Assembly (NCBI GenBank): GCA_032718565.1
Contig: JAVGVS010000484.1
Coordinates: forward strand, 152,731-216,730
DNA length: 64,000 nt
Reading direction: 5' to 3'
DNA from: Distichodus sexfasciatus
Taxonomy: Eukaryota; Chordata; Actinopteri; Characiformes; Distichodontidae
Below, one piece after another: positions 40,601-45,424 of the stretch (position 1 is its first letter; every line of letters starts with the position of its first letter). The notes below the pieces were generated by a model, which saw nothing but the letters and a program-made list of their open reading frames with translations, had not been told where the DNA came from and did no database searches. Position numbers and translations under genes: made by a program.

Positions 40601-42156
40601 CGTTGTGGTACACTGTGTGCTGTGCTGTGGTGTGTTCACAATGACAAATAATCATTCATTCAAACCATCAACAAGCAAGCGTAAGACGACAGTGGCAAGG
40701 AAACACTCCCTCTGGTAGGGCGAAACCTTGAGAGGAACCAAGACTGGGAAGAGGACCTCATCCTCCTGTGGGCGACCGGATGCATGAACATTTAACACAC
40801 AAGTAAACATTAGTTCAAAATTGATCGTCTATTAATCATTTGTAAGGAAGTGAAGAAATAAAAATTGTCTAAGATACGCTTTCGAATCCCGAGTCTTCAC
40901 TGGGGACATGGGAAAACATTTACAAGTACGTTCACATATTCTGCACTAAATCACTGCACTTACTGTCTCATTTTCCTAGCAAAGAATAAAGAAATTGGGT
41001 TGGCTAGAGGGTTGGCTGTGAATACTTGCATATGGACTTGTTACAACAAATTTCCAGAGTGAGGGATGAATCCTACCTAGAGGCGGCACCATCTCCGGGT
41101 CCCCGAGCAAGACCCGTAACCCCAAGTTGCTCCAGGGAGACTGTGTGAAATTAGGAACATGGAAGTGGCTCTGTATAAGAGCGTCAGCTAAATGCCGTAA
41201 AAGTACAAAGTTAAATTAACTCCATTTACCCCTTTTCCTCTTCGATGCGCGTGTCGTTTACAGCGAGTATATAAATGAAATAAAATCTCACCAGAACGAA
41301 AACTCGCCAAAAGTACCTGAGAAATGAGTCAATGTTGACGTTTCTGAGAAAGGCAGAGAGATTGTGGTTTGGTGCAGAATGCCAATGAAAACAAGCAGCT
41401 CTGAATTTTTTGTGTGGTGTGAGTCATCGGTTGAATTTGTCTTATATCACAGACACACACAGACAGAGCGCAGGTACAGACACACACTTGATGCGGGGGT
41501 GGTTTCCATAGAACTGTGTATTTATGGAACCTACAAAGGAAATCTCAAATCTTAAAAATGAAACCTAAACACAAAAGCTGTAGATGTTTAGTTTTGTGCA
41601 AGAAAACCACATGACATCAAATCCTGTGCCACCCAAATACACACACACACAGACACACATACACAGGTTCAAACAAAAATACACACACAGTTTCACACAA
41701 CCCTACCGGTTAACTTACACACACAAAAATCCACACAGACACACTCACACAAAGGTTTACACAGATTCACTCTTACATCCACTTATCACTGACACACACA
41801 CACACACACACATCTAGTCTTATATTACTATCTTTGTGAGGTCCTTCCACAGACTCCCATAATGACTAAAGTACATAATTTTACACCCAATCCTAACCCT
41901 AACATTAACCTCAGTAACCAAAAGCACATCTTTTAGTTTCTCAAATAAAACAAGCACATTTTCTATAAAGTCATTTCTCCTCATGGGGACCTCTCAAATG
42001 TCCCCACAAAACCCCCAGAAAACAGATAAAAGTGATTTTAGGGGACAAAAAGGTCCCCACAATGCGATAAATACATGAACACACACACACACACACACAG
42101 ACTCACCTTTGACTGGACTGTTGGACTGCTCATCAAGAGAGGCTCCTAGAGGAGTC
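5675..42156 (-). CDS. itprid2: itprid2 (ssfa2/KRAP), multi-exon coding region
   Basis: This is the overall coding span; each exon has its own entry. The family is known to bind inositol 1,4,5-trisphosphate receptors and tether them near actin at the cell cortex, so the product is expected to be a cytoplasmic, cytoskeleton-linked adaptor. What is seen, in protein order: a short conserved N-terminal block (TPLGASLDEQSNSPVK), GCSFEDDLSLGAEG, GRSMNSTGSGKSSGTVS, then the KRAP IP3R-binding region ([20 protein letters not shown] onward, through NPNYALTS and RFRQTEVLATVANVF), DSFEMEE, TASQQSDSSGFAEE, LPTSFISPTRVVSSL, a Pro/Tyr/His-rich stretch, a coiled coil and the C-terminal block EIRQEIVSELLAAVS. 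This block order matches ITPRID2 better than ITPRID1 or TESPA1. Nine consecutive exons have compatible phases and give about 961 open codons. The coiled-coil exons look damaged. The true N-terminal exon seen in mammals was not found. Confidence 0.92.
5790..6900 (-). other. itprid2 intron, no recognised feature
   Basis: Intronic DNA between the terminal coding exon and the nested repeat at 6,904. A missing exon just upstream of EIRQEIVSEL might lie here, but I could not identify one. A short (CATC)n run is at 6,868-6,900. Confidence 0.4.
6904..7845. mobile_element. hAT-like non-autonomous element, interrupted
   Basis: Edges TAGGGCTACACGATATTGG and TATATCATGCAGCCCTA are imperfect inverted repeats. 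A separate MITE (7,169-7,680) sits inside it. No transposase frame. Confidence 0.55.
7169..7680 (+). mobile_element. MITE, GTGACCCTCCACGGCAAAACC family, copy 1
   Basis: Begins GTGACCCTCCACAGCAAAAC and ends with its inverse (GGTTTTTCCGTGGAGGGTCAC, one base added). The interior contains the family landmarks TTTTGAAACAGTG and TATACTGTACTGTT. About 510 bases, no coding capacity. Confidence 0.8.
8283..8611 (-). CDS. itprid2: itprid2 probable exon: VSDLL...EQYLQS region, damaged
   Basis: This GC-rich block begins with VSDLL, then after a frame change EQYLQS, and after another ELSSMA-like sequence, matching the ITPRID2 segment VTELMQEQ.YLKSEL. It ends at a CTG|GTGAGG donor. The base pair before GTGTCGG is GG, not AG, so the expected acceptor is missing. 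A further open stretch near 8,300-8,430 is Arg/Ala/Pro-rich. Boundaries are approximate. Either the exon is decaying or several G bases are missing from the sequence. Confidence 0.5.
8700..9235 (-). other. itprid2 intron, AT-rich
   Basis: AT-rich intronic sequence between the 8.6-kb exon and the next repeat. Nothing recognised. Confidence 0.4.
9240..9640. repeat. interspersed repeat shared with 26,380-27,060
   Basis: Shares the CATCGGGYAYYTCCGCG block, the CATGTAAACATTG block and the CCTCGATTTTGAYTGGCTAGCA block with the copy near 26.6 kb in the same order. The class is not clear. Confidence 0.6.
9761..9783. repeat. GT microsatellite
   Basis: (GT)11 lying about 17 bases into the intron after the 9,800 donor. 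Confidence 0.95.
9800..9859 (-). CDS. itprid2: itprid2 exon: DSLSSSSALRAMEP
   Basis: A 60-base exon encoding SRAGMDSLSSSSALRAMEP between a CCCCAACAG acceptor and a strong A|GTGAGTAC donor. It corresponds to the mammalian segment ending in VMEP just after the coiled coil. The 5' edge could be a few bases different. A (CA)n run starts about 17 bases into the intron. Confidence 0.72.
9972..10205 (+). mobile_element. tRNA-derived SINE, near full length
   Basis: The head has an RNA polymerase III A-box-like TAGCGTAACGG at 9,983-9,993 and a B box GGTTCAAGTCC at 10,027-10,037, spaced as in a tRNA. Then come the repeated GGTACC/GAGGTACTCATGA block, a GCTGCCCACTGCTGCTTCAT block, CAAATGCAGATGTCA, and the tail CACAATGACA. 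It is the best copy of the family for orientation; about twelve other copies or pieces are in the window. Confidence 0.85.
10588..10690 (-). CDS. itprid2: itprid2 coiled-coil exon 2, frame-shifted
   Basis: The segment following a GCGTAG acceptor contains, in order but in alternating frames, EQLQ, QELQEL and QLE, then a DRLPP-like segment. This is the expected continuation of the ITPRID2 coiled coil. About three one-base losses would be needed to place them in separate frames. Possible donor CTG|GTCAGTACAC. Exon limits are approximate. Recognition rests on the motif series and position. Confidence 0.55.
10936..11365. mobile_element. non-autonomous DNA transposon, TAGGGGTGCAAAATTCC family
   Basis: Left edge TAGGGGTGCAAAATTCCC, right edge AAATTCGCACCCCTA. 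Interior GTCAAAGTTGGAAACTTTCC is shared with 16,031-16,790. No clear flanking duplication. Confidence 0.6.
11375..11610 (+). repeat. interspersed repeat, copy 1 of 3
   Basis: Contains CATTAAGAATACATGGGGTTTGG and CACACCTCAAACTGTTTCCACC-like blocks that recur inverted at 27,290-27,720 and 43,850-44,290. Its short open frames are not genes. Confidence 0.6.
12209..12804 (-). mobile_element. MITE, GTGACCCTCCACGGCAAAACC family, copy 2
   Basis: Inverted relative to the other copies. It starts GGTGACCTTCACGGGTAAAACC, contains the inverted ACAGTACAGTATAGACCTTCC landmark near 12,714, and ends ACTGGTTTGCCGTGGGTCA. Confidence 0.75.
12985..13076 (-). CDS. itprid2: itprid2 coiled-coil exon, apparently interrupted
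   Basis: After a TGTGTCGCAG acceptor the frame reads ELQMRRRSLNTFRAQMSELE, then MALF, then TGA, and continues in the same frame KGSLLVVYQHLQFEQ. Both halves match the ITPRID2 coiled coil (MRRSLN.FR.QM..LE and VY.HL), so the stop falls inside the conserved helix. The exon starts in phase 0, as the preceding exon requires. The 3' boundary is uncertain because a second TGA follows FEQV. It could be a real nonsense change or a sequence error. Confidence 0.7.
13463..13935 (+). mobile_element. MITE with GGGTGTTTTCACAC ends, copy 1
   Basis: Starts GGGTGTTTTCACACTTGGTCC and has interior AGCGAACTCAGATCGATTA. It is an inverted copy of 32,818-33,303. Confidence 0.65.
14085..14800. repeat. interspersed repeat related to 57,230-57,900
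   Basis: Shares CAAAACACTCCATG, CTCATATGG, TTTTTACACTG and the CACACGG/TGGTG block order with 57.2-57.9 kb; ends in the GATATGAGATTTT type of DNA-transposon terminus. Confidence 0.55.
14868..15100 (-). mobile_element. tRNA-derived SINE
   Basis: Reverse copy: tail CATTGTGAACACAGCAC, then the body, then the inverted B box in GGGACTTGAACTGGCGACC. Confidence 0.8.
15447..15471. repeat. CA microsatellite
   Basis: (CA)12. Confidence 0.95.
15500..16030 (-). other. itprid2 intron, no recognised feature
   Basis: Unassigned intronic sequence. Confidence 0.4.
16031..16790. mobile_element. DNA-transposon relative of 10,936 with a LINE tail inside
   Basis: Starts TAGGGCTGCAGAATTCCAGG and shares GTCAAAGTTGGAAACTTTCC with the 10.9-kb element. 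At 16,441-16,580 it contains a separate LINE-type tail. Confidence 0.5.
16441..16580 (+). mobile_element. non-LTR retrotransposon 3' tail
   Basis: GGATAAATGCAGAGGGTTGT and GTCAGGAAGGGCATCCGATG followed by AAACCTAAGCCAAATCAAAC; this is the 3' untranslated end typical of a widespread fish LINE. It ends in an AAGAAGAAG tail. Confidence 0.65.
16800..17280 (-). other. itprid2 intron, no recognised feature
   Basis: AT-rich. Nothing recognised apart from the (CA)n run (GT on the plus strand) right after the 17,302 donor. Confidence 0.4.
17302..18957 (-). CDS. itprid2: itprid2 large exon: linker, LPTSFISPTRV, Pro/Tyr-rich region
   Basis: A 1,656-base exon, 552 codons, open throughout. It begins VQESSDSCDSENTVTSHAGG, includes RSSSLPTSFISPTRVVSSLR (conserved), an acidic patch and about 150 residues rich in Pro, Tyr, His and Asn with loose PY-type repeats, and ends VLHDIRGAVQSLGQ. 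Acceptor GGCGCAG at 18,958 and donor CAG|GTGGGT; phase 0 at both ends. The exon is much more GC-rich than its introns and throws many long but meaningless shadow frames. A read through the donor would add 16 residues (VGSYTHTLF...) before a stop. Confidence 0.95.
19135..19223 (-). CDS. itprid2: itprid2 exon: LRTASQQSDSSGFAEE
   Basis: An 89-base exon encoding RFLRTASQQSDSSGFAEEPS and TDISANYLK. The SQ-SDSSGFAE motif is a hallmark of ITPRID2. Acceptor TTTCTCTCTCAG, donor AAG|GTGTGTGTG. It enters in phase 1 and leaves in phase 0. Confidence 0.94.
19330..20210 (-). other. itprid2 intron, no recognised feature
   Basis: AT-rich intronic DNA; no exon-like segment with conserved peptide was seen. 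Confidence 0.4.
20235..20440. repeat. fish interspersed repeat with CCTTGAGAGGAACC module
   Basis: ATTTGTACAGTGCGCTTTAT, then GGTGGCAAGTAAAAACTCCC and GGAACCTTGAGAGGAACC, a common fish repeat; a second copy is at 40,350-40,790. Confidence 0.65.
20746..20800 (-). CDS. itprid2: itprid2 small exon: LPPNEDEAVFGG
   Basis: A 55-base exon with acceptor TCTGCTTCAG and donor G|GTAGCG. It encodes LPPNEDEAVFGGLSISRA in phase 0, leaving phase 1, which matches the next exon. A long (TG)n tract (CA on the plus strand, 20,850-20,975) lies just upstream of its acceptor, and the donor is weak, so skipping is possible. Confidence 0.78.
20850..20975. repeat. CA/CAAA compound microsatellite
   Basis: (CA)n with regular AAACAAAC interruptions; TG-rich on the itprid2 strand, 50 bases upstream of the 55-base exon. 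Confidence 0.95.
21176..21610. repeat. GA-rich repeat (GAGAGATGGAGGGAGG)
   Basis: Purine-rich tandem GATGGAGGGAGGAGTAAAGAGA variants in the intron after the 21,633 donor. Its pyrimidine strand keeps frames open; they are not protein-coding. Confidence 0.9.
21633..22261 (-). CDS. itprid2: itprid2 exon: KRAP region part 2 and acidic linker
   Basis: A 629-base exon. It starts RFRQTEVLATVANVF and EIYSQVSGRPIQKIA, closing the IP3R-binding region, then runs through a low-complexity acidic/Ser/Pro linker to STPERETPSL and DSFEMEE, both conserved ITPRID2 motifs. Acceptor CTCTCTCAG, donor GAG|GTAAAG, phase 1 in and 0 out. An open frame reads on past the donor into a purine-rich repeat; that extension is intronic. 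Confidence 0.95.
22655..22895 (-). mobile_element. tRNA-derived SINE
   Basis: Tail CATTGTGAACACAGCATAGC at the left, body and inverted head region to the right. Confidence 0.75.
22900..23500 (-). other. itprid2 intron, repeat remnants
   Basis: AT-rich, with a GATACGATACCAATATTG-type DNA-transposon remnant near 23,130. Nothing else recognised. Confidence 0.35.
23505..23672 (+). mobile_element. tRNA-derived SINE, partial
   Basis: Starts near the B box (GGTTGAAGTCCCGGACC), contains GGTACCAGTGAGGTACTCATGA, and ends TTCACAATGACAAATAATCA. Part of the central body is missing. Confidence 0.75.
23690..24430 (-). other. itprid2 intron, no recognised feature
   Basis: Moderate GC, a short (CTC)n run near 24,090. 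No exon-like match. Confidence 0.35.
24440..24769. repeat. pyrimidine-rich degenerate repeat
   Basis: CT-rich sequence with CATCTC variants, grading into the next repeat. Confidence 0.85.
24770..25650. repeat. (TC)n / TTTCCCAGTAT tandem array
   Basis: About 880 bases of (TC)n blocks separated by TTTCCCAGTAT or TTTTTCCCAGTAT, repeated dozens of times at 20-50 base spacing. The minus strand gives long open frames of RERERE and ILGKRE, purely a repeat effect. Confidence 0.95.
25750..25800. repeat. GTGTGA microsatellite
   Basis: (GTGTGA)n and (GT)n. Confidence 0.9.
25801..26350 (-). other. itprid2 intron, no recognised feature
   Basis: AT-rich; nothing recognised. Confidence 0.4.
26380..27060. 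mobile_element. interspersed repeat, fuller copy of 9,240-9,640
   Basis: Shares several blocks with 9.3 kb, and its end ATCCGCATACATGTAAACAG resembles the terminus at 35,915-35,940. Probably a non-autonomous DNA transposon. Confidence 0.5.
27290..27720 (-). repeat. interspersed repeat, copy 2 of 3
   Basis: Contains CCCAAATCCCATGTATTCTT and GTGAAAACAGGTGAAGAAAAG, found also near 43.9 kb and inverted near 11.4 kb. Confidence 0.6.
27851..28059 (-). CDS. itprid2: itprid2 exon: KRAP IP3R-binding region, part 1
   Basis: A 209-base exon encoding [20 protein letters not shown], then the GFGREEPDIASKIPSRFFNS segment and the block ending ENPNYALT. This is the most conserved part of the family and the IP3-receptor-binding domain. 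Acceptor CTTTCCAG and donor A|GTACGT; phase 2 in, phase 1 out. The SKIPSRFFNS and KGIDIKV wording points to ITPRID2 rather than its paralogues. Confidence 0.96.
28090..28910 (-). other. itprid2 intron, no recognised feature
   Basis: AT-rich after 28,560. No exon-like match. Confidence 0.4.
28916..29165 (-). mobile_element. tRNA-derived SINE
   Basis: Reverse copy running from tail (ATTTGTCATTGTGAACACAG) to inverted head (CACGGGGCGAACACCCTACC). Confidence 0.85.
29636..29890 (+). mobile_element. non-LTR retrotransposon ORF2 3' end
   Basis: Plus-strand translation gives ARLRWFGHVQERRRRMLRTE, then GRRKRGRSKSKIMDVV, the C-terminal signature that follows the reverse transcriptase in many fish and invertebrate LINEs. 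It is cut at the 5' side, and frames shift afterwards, so it is dead. Confidence 0.8.
30241..30339 (-). CDS. itprid2: itprid2 exon: KGRSMNSTGSGKSSGTVS
   Basis: A 99-base exon encoding FSMPAKEKRSQFKQ followed by KGRSMNSTGSGKSSGTVS, a near-invariant ITPRID2 segment just before the IP3R-binding region. The acceptor is CCGTAG at 30,340; a second AG six bases inside would remove two residues in frame (a NAGNAG-like choice). The donor is AG|GTACACAC, inside a CA repeat. Confidence 0.92.
30460..30502 (-). CDS. itprid2: itprid2 small exon: ANHLQNSS
   Basis: A 43-base exon between a CTCTCTTTAG acceptor and a GT|GTAAGTTC donor. It completes Ala from the preceding exon and continues NHLQNSSTKPEDP, corresponding to the ANHL block of mammalian ITPRID2. 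It enters in phase 1 and leaves in phase 2, as its neighbours require. It is too short to be called as an open frame alone; order, phase and the ANHL match support it. Confidence 0.82.
30641..31087. mobile_element. non-autonomous DNA transposon, CTCCAGGATTTC ends, copy 1
   Basis: Left CCTCCAGGATTTCATG and right CGCGAAATCCTGGAGCG are inverted repeats. A diverged copy is at 50,860-51,232. Confidence 0.65.
31120..31330. repeat. DNA-transposon terminus
   Basis: Ends GATATGAGATTTTGGTCATA then TCGCACAACCA, the terminus shared with 62,340-63,440. Confidence 0.55.
31335..32600 (-). other. itprid2 intron with GT-rich tracts
   Basis: (CA)n near 31,683-31,705 and GT-rich sequence at 32,080-32,320. No exon-like match. 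Confidence 0.45.
32646..32699 (-). CDS. itprid2: itprid2 exon: SFEDDLSLGAE block
   Basis: A 54-base exon with acceptor TTTGATACAG and donor GTGAGT. It encodes PLRNGCSFEDDLSLGAE, the ITPRID2 block that follows the previous exon in mammals. Phases fit on both sides (1 in, 1 out). A (CA)n run begins about 12 bases after the donor. Confidence 0.92.
32818..33303 (-). mobile_element. MITE with GGGTGTTTTCACAC ends, copy 2
   Basis: Left GGGTGTTTTCACACATAGTCC and right GTGTGAAAACACCC form clear inverted ends. Inverted relative to 13,463-13,935. Confidence 0.75.
33560..33840. repeat. ubiquitous fish interspersed repeat
   Basis: CATTCATTCATTATCCGAACCG, CCGGAGCCTATCCTGGGAAC and TTTTGGACTGTGGGAGGAAC with CCGGAGAAAACCCACGTGAA, a well-known fish repeat block. 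Class not assigned. Confidence 0.7.
33850..34255. mobile_element. DNA-transposon remnant ending CACCCAGCCCTA
   Basis: Related to 5,360-5,640 and 59,785-59,880 (CCCTCTAATCGACATAATC block). Non-coding. Confidence 0.5.
34256..34680 (-). other. itprid2 intron, no recognised feature
   Basis: Unassigned. An open frame of about 80 codons shows no family match. Confidence 0.35.
34865..35060 (+). mobile_element. MITE, GTGACCCTCCACGG family, 5' part
   Basis: Left end and CTATACTGTACTGCTGTGAAT landmark are present; the right end is absent. Confidence 0.75.
35264..35503 (+). mobile_element. MITE, GTGACCCTCCACGG family, internally deleted copy
   Basis: 240 bases with both ends (GTGACCCTCCACGGCAAAAC and TGGTTTTGCCGTGCAGAATC). 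The middle section of the 600-base form is absent. Confidence 0.8.
36100..36620 (-). other. itprid2 intron, no recognised feature
   Basis: Unassigned intronic DNA. Confidence 0.4.
36632..37835 (-). mobile_element. tRNA-derived SINE split by a hAT element
   Basis: The SINE tail ends at 36,661 (TTGTCATTGTGAAC) and resumes at 37,638 (TTGTGAACACACCAC), running to the inverted head near 37,835. Everything between is a younger hAT insertion. Confidence 0.85.
36662..37637. mobile_element. hAT-type non-autonomous element with 8-bp duplication
   Basis: 976 bases. Left end TAGGGCTGCAACTAACGAC, right end AATAATCGTTGCACCCTTA. Flanked by TTGTGAAC at 36,654-36,661 and 37,638-37,645, a perfect 8-base duplication as expected for hAT. 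A 170-codon minus frame inside shows no transposase similarity. Confidence 0.9.
37840..38310 (-). other. itprid2 intron, no recognised feature
   Basis: AT-rich; nothing recognised. Confidence 0.4.
38321..39999. mobile_element. cluster of hAT-like remnants
   Basis: Starts with a TAGGGCTGGGTGATTATAC terminus and ends AATCAATAGCTGCAGCTCTA. Blocks CAACCAGCGTTCTACTCACA, ATTCTATAATGTTAGAGAGT and CCATTTATTACAGACTTATA recur near 42.4-42.7, 45.7-45.9, 54.4-54.7 and 60.0-60.3 kb. A SINE-tail scrap is at 39,640-39,670. Confidence 0.5.
40130..40325 (-). mobile_element. tRNA-derived SINE, partial
   Basis: Body from CAACCAAATGTGAACTCTGC to the inverted head near CACTACCAGCTGC. Confidence 0.75.
40350..40790. 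repeat. fish repeat with CCTTGAGAGGAACC module, interrupted
   Basis: Left part CAATTCAATTTTATTTTATT to ACCGGTCTAAAC, right part from ACCATCAACAAGCAAGCGTA to GAAACCTTGAGAGGAACC. A SINE is inserted at 40,460-40,668. Confidence 0.65.
40460..40668 (+). mobile_element. tRNA-derived SINE inside another repeat
   Basis: Head GGCAGCTGGTGGCGTAACGG, B-box-like GTTCGAATCC, tail CACAATGACAAATAATCA. Confidence 0.8.
41070..41215 (+). mobile_element. SINE/LINE-type 3' tail
   Basis: CCCCAAGTTGCTCCAGGGAG, then CTGTATAAGAGCGTCAGCTA and AATGCCGTAAAAGT, the conserved tail common to several fish SINEs. A worn copy is near 49,885-49,975. Confidence 0.55.
41640..41815. repeat. CA-rich imperfect microsatellite
   Basis: CACACA runs with interruptions; keeps a Thr/His open frame that is not a gene. 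Confidence 0.9.
42107..42156 (-). CDS. itprid2: itprid2 exon: TPLGASLDEQ block
   Basis: A 50-base exon between a CACAG acceptor and an AAAG|GTGAGT donor. It encodes TPLGASLDEQSNSPVK, a strongly conserved ITPRID2 N-terminal motif. It enters in phase 2 and leaves in phase 1. A (TG)n tract starts 7 bases into the following intron. Confidence 0.9.
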
Positions 42157-42229
42157 CTGTGAACACACAATCAAGGTCACATAACTAAGACGGTGTTGCA
42201 CAACACACACATTGCCTTGCTGAACACAC

Positions 42230-43266
42230 AAAAACACACAACACAGCTTTCCTGCTTTCAAGACCTGGTCTCTCTGTATGTGAAAGTATTTGTGAGATAT
42301 TTTGTGCACAAAAACAGAAGTCAACGTGTAAAAAACACATAAATGACCATTTTGGCGACGTAAACGCACGCTGTTTGTGAGCCGTTACTTGCTCCAGTTG
42401 CTACAGTTCAGTCAAATCTCCCCTTTATTACAGACTCAACTCATATTTTAGTTGATAACTAACCACAACAACCAGCGTCCTACTCACAACGCAGCCATTT
42501 ATAGAGACTTCCAGCATATGTTCCAGAACGCGTTTCCATCGTTTTATTGTGACGCGGGGGATTGTGGGAAATGTAGTTATTTCCCAGAATAGCCAATAGC
42601 AGCTCATTTCAGAGACCAAATTGGTTCAAAACAACCCAAAACTTCAATATTTCTTAATTTTCAATTGATCAGATTTTTTTCACTTTTATAATGTTAGAGA
42701 GTAATCAATAAGAAAGAAGAAACAGAGAAAATTTATTTATCATCAAAGAAAATTTCTATATTCTGATGGATACCAAATGGACAAATAAGTGTTTCGACCT
42801 CACACCTGATAGTACTAAGCCACAGAATGATAAAATAATAAAAACTCTGCGTCGCTAAAATGACACTGTTCTTAATATTTATATAGTTATATCTACAGTT
42901 TCCGCACTTTTATACGGCATAAACCTTTAAAAAAAGTATTCATCAAAAATGTGCTGATTTCAAGACAGTGACATCAAACTATGACAAATCTGAGTAGTGC
43001 AGGACGTCCTGGACACAACAACATAAAGCATGTGAGAACTTCTACACACAAACTACAATGGCTTTAAAAACGAAGGGTTAGAAAAACACTCAATTCTCTC
43101 AGGGCTGTACGAGTTCATTTAGATTATATTTAAAAAGGAATATTCAGGAATAAAATCCAATTGGTTGTACGTTTTCAGACTTTTCTGTCTGACTAATCAA
43201 TTAATCAATGAAAGAAAATTGATAGAATACTCAATTGCAAAAAGAATCGATAGCTGCAGCTCTAGT
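42230..43266. mobile_element. hAT-like remnant ending GCTGCAGCTCTA
   Basis: Right end AATCGATAGCTGCAGCTCTA; interior blocks shared with 39.1-40.0 kb. No clear left end. Confidence 0.5.
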
Positions 43267-43299
43267 CGAGATATGCCAAGTTTTTAGAACTGTAATGTT

Positions 43300-43840
43300 A
43301 ATTAGCACTGCATGATATGTATTGAAAATTTATCATCATCATCGTGACATCAACTTGTGCGATATACATACTGCAAAGACTGCGATAACTGTTATCCCTA
43401 TGTGAGTGCTATGGATTCACGTTCAAGGGTTTTTTGATCCTACGATGAAGATACCGATACGACAAAACTGTAAAAGTTTCACGTGGGCAAACAAAGCAAA
43501 GCGTAAGTGGTACGATACGTAGGGACACCGCCGGGATGTACGCATCTCCCGCCCTGTGAGACACCTCAAGGGGCCTTCAGACTGAACACGGCATGCGCTG
43601 CGTCTGAGATCCTGCGGCACAAGAATGGTTTTACGTTGCCGAGGCAAGAACGAACTGGCAGGAGCGAGTTTTGCAAACTACGGCTACTTTCTGTGCTGAA
43701 CACTGGGGCAAGCGTAAGCAAAACAATGGCATAAATAACTAACCAGTTAGTTAACCACTACTTTAACGAGAGATGCAATTCCACAAGAAAATGCCAATGT
43801 GATTGCTCAAGTTTTGTAGCCGTGACATGAAAGACTTTGA
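43300..43840. other. DNA-transposon remnant and unassigned sequence
   Basis: GCACTGCATGATATGTATTG near 43,306 resembles other GCACGATATAT termini. The rest is unassigned. Confidence 0.35.
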
Positions 43841-43849
43841 TTAAAATGC

Positions 43850-44290
43850 AGTGGAGTGAATGGGGAAAGAACGAGGGATGATAAAAGAAAGAAAAAAGAC
43901 GAGTGCGTGTGGAAACAGATTGAGGTGTGTGTTCAGTGAGGTGCCACCGGAACCGTGTTGACTGTCGTGTGAAAACAGATGAAGAAAAGCTTGCCAGTCC
44001 CAAATCCCATATATTCTTAATGCAGGAAAACGAATGGGTTCCTATGGGAAAAATAAAGGACTGGAAAAAGGATGAAAAAGACGAGTGTGGGTCATGACAG
44101 TTACAGATATGCGATGAGGCTCACGGGCCCTCCAAACTGTGGCCATGGCGACGCAGTAAAGCGTCATAATTTGTGCTACATGGGGAAAAAACGAATTTAA
44201 AAAAATGGACAGAACTCGCAAACGAGTGCACATATCACAAGTGTGTATACAAGCAGCCCACACCACCACAGGCCTCAGGGTTTAGAACTG
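43850..44290 (-). repeat. interspersed repeat, copy 3 of 3
   Basis: Blocks CCCAAATCCCATATATTCTT, GAGTGTGGGTCATGACAGTT and AAGCAGCCCACACC shared with 27.3-27.7 kb. Confidence 0.6.
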
Positions 44291-44740
44291 GAACCACGGT
44301 TCTAATAAAAAACTCTAGGAGGAAAAAGTGTGTGGAATAAGAGTCGGATAGCAATGTGACAACCAAGAACACGCACACTTCACCCAAGAAAAAGAACACA
44401 GTGAACTATAGCACACACACCTACAAATTAACACATTAACTTCCCCAAAACACACAGCAGTTTTGTTTCTTGCATATCTCCGGCTCGTAACTTTTGGGAA
44501 TTGCATCTAGGAATAATAAAATCTAGGAAACGCATCCGAAATAATAAAGCGCGTTCTAATCAAATAATAAAAGCATTAGACTTTCCCTAAACATAACCCA
44601 GCCTCAAGCAATGTCATCCACACAAACACAAACACACACAACAAGGAAAGCACGAGAGCTTAGGCATTATCCTGAACACACACCACACACATATTTTACA
44701 TAAATAAATGTTTCCTAGCCCCAAGCACTCACACACTTAC

Positions 44741-44766
44741 ACGTCAGCGCTCCGCTCTCCGCTCAT
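44741..44766 (-). CDS. itprid2: itprid2 candidate alternative first coding exon
   Basis: On the minus strand an ATG at 44,766 opens eight codons (MSGERSAD) plus two bases, then a strong donor (GT|GTAAGTG) at 44,740. The exon ends in phase 2, which is what the exon starting at 42,156 needs; joining gives MSGERSADV followed by TPLGASLDEQ. The upstream 140 bases are CpG-rich. The mammalian protein has a longer N-terminus with a WLKDCR block here, and I could not find that block in the window, so this may be a short-isoform start or a chance open stretch. Confidence 0.4.
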
Positions 44767-44910
44767 GCAAACCCACCGTGAGAAAGCAGGCGACGTGCAA
44801 CACACTCACACGCACGGCAGGCTAAGAACGGGTCGCTCCCGACAGCTCGGCGTTGCGCAACGGCTCGGCGGAAGCGGATCAAACTCCAACTGGGAGAGCG
44901 CGTGCTTTGA
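44767..44910 (-). promoter_or_regulatory. CpG-rich putative promoter/5' UTR
   Basis: This short block is clearly richer in CpG than the AT-rich DNA around it. It lies directly upstream of the candidate first exon, on the strand of itprid2. No TATA box is obvious. The role is inferred only from position and composition. Confidence 0.35.
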
Positions 44911-44919
44911 GATCCGCTC

Positions 44920-45420
44920 AATGAGTCAACTTCAAGCAAATTCTCTTAAATTTGTTTCGAAATTTCAGATTTATTTCATACTCAAATTTTAGACTTCACT
45001 GAAGAAATAACTAGATTTCTTTAAATAAATGATTTGAAATTCGAAATGTAAGCATATCACCATATAATACGCCAAGGTATGGCATATGGTAATATTTAGT
45101 AGAGCCCAAAATGTCTATCAGCAGCGCAGCATTTTATTCGGCAAAGCTTCGACTTGTACTGTAATGTTACTCGTCACCGTGCAGCGCTCAACTCGTTGAA
45201 ACGTCACAAAACATGTCCCGTGATCCGGCGCAGCTGACGTCATGTTGGTCTGCGTAACATAGTTGAGATTTCTCCATCACATCTCACTTCAGTTTTATCA
45301 CAGTAAGCGGATCATCAGATCACACAGCGGAGATTTACTGAATGTAACTTTTCAAAATCTTTCAGGAGAAATGAAGTGTGCTACATGTGTGAACTCTACA
45401 GAATCAACCAAATCACTGAG
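44920..45420. other. intergenic or 5' flank, no recognised feature
   Basis: AT-rich, then a CRCCGTGCAGCG stretch near 45,178. Nothing recognised. Confidence 0.35.
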
Positions 45421-45424
45421 GGTC

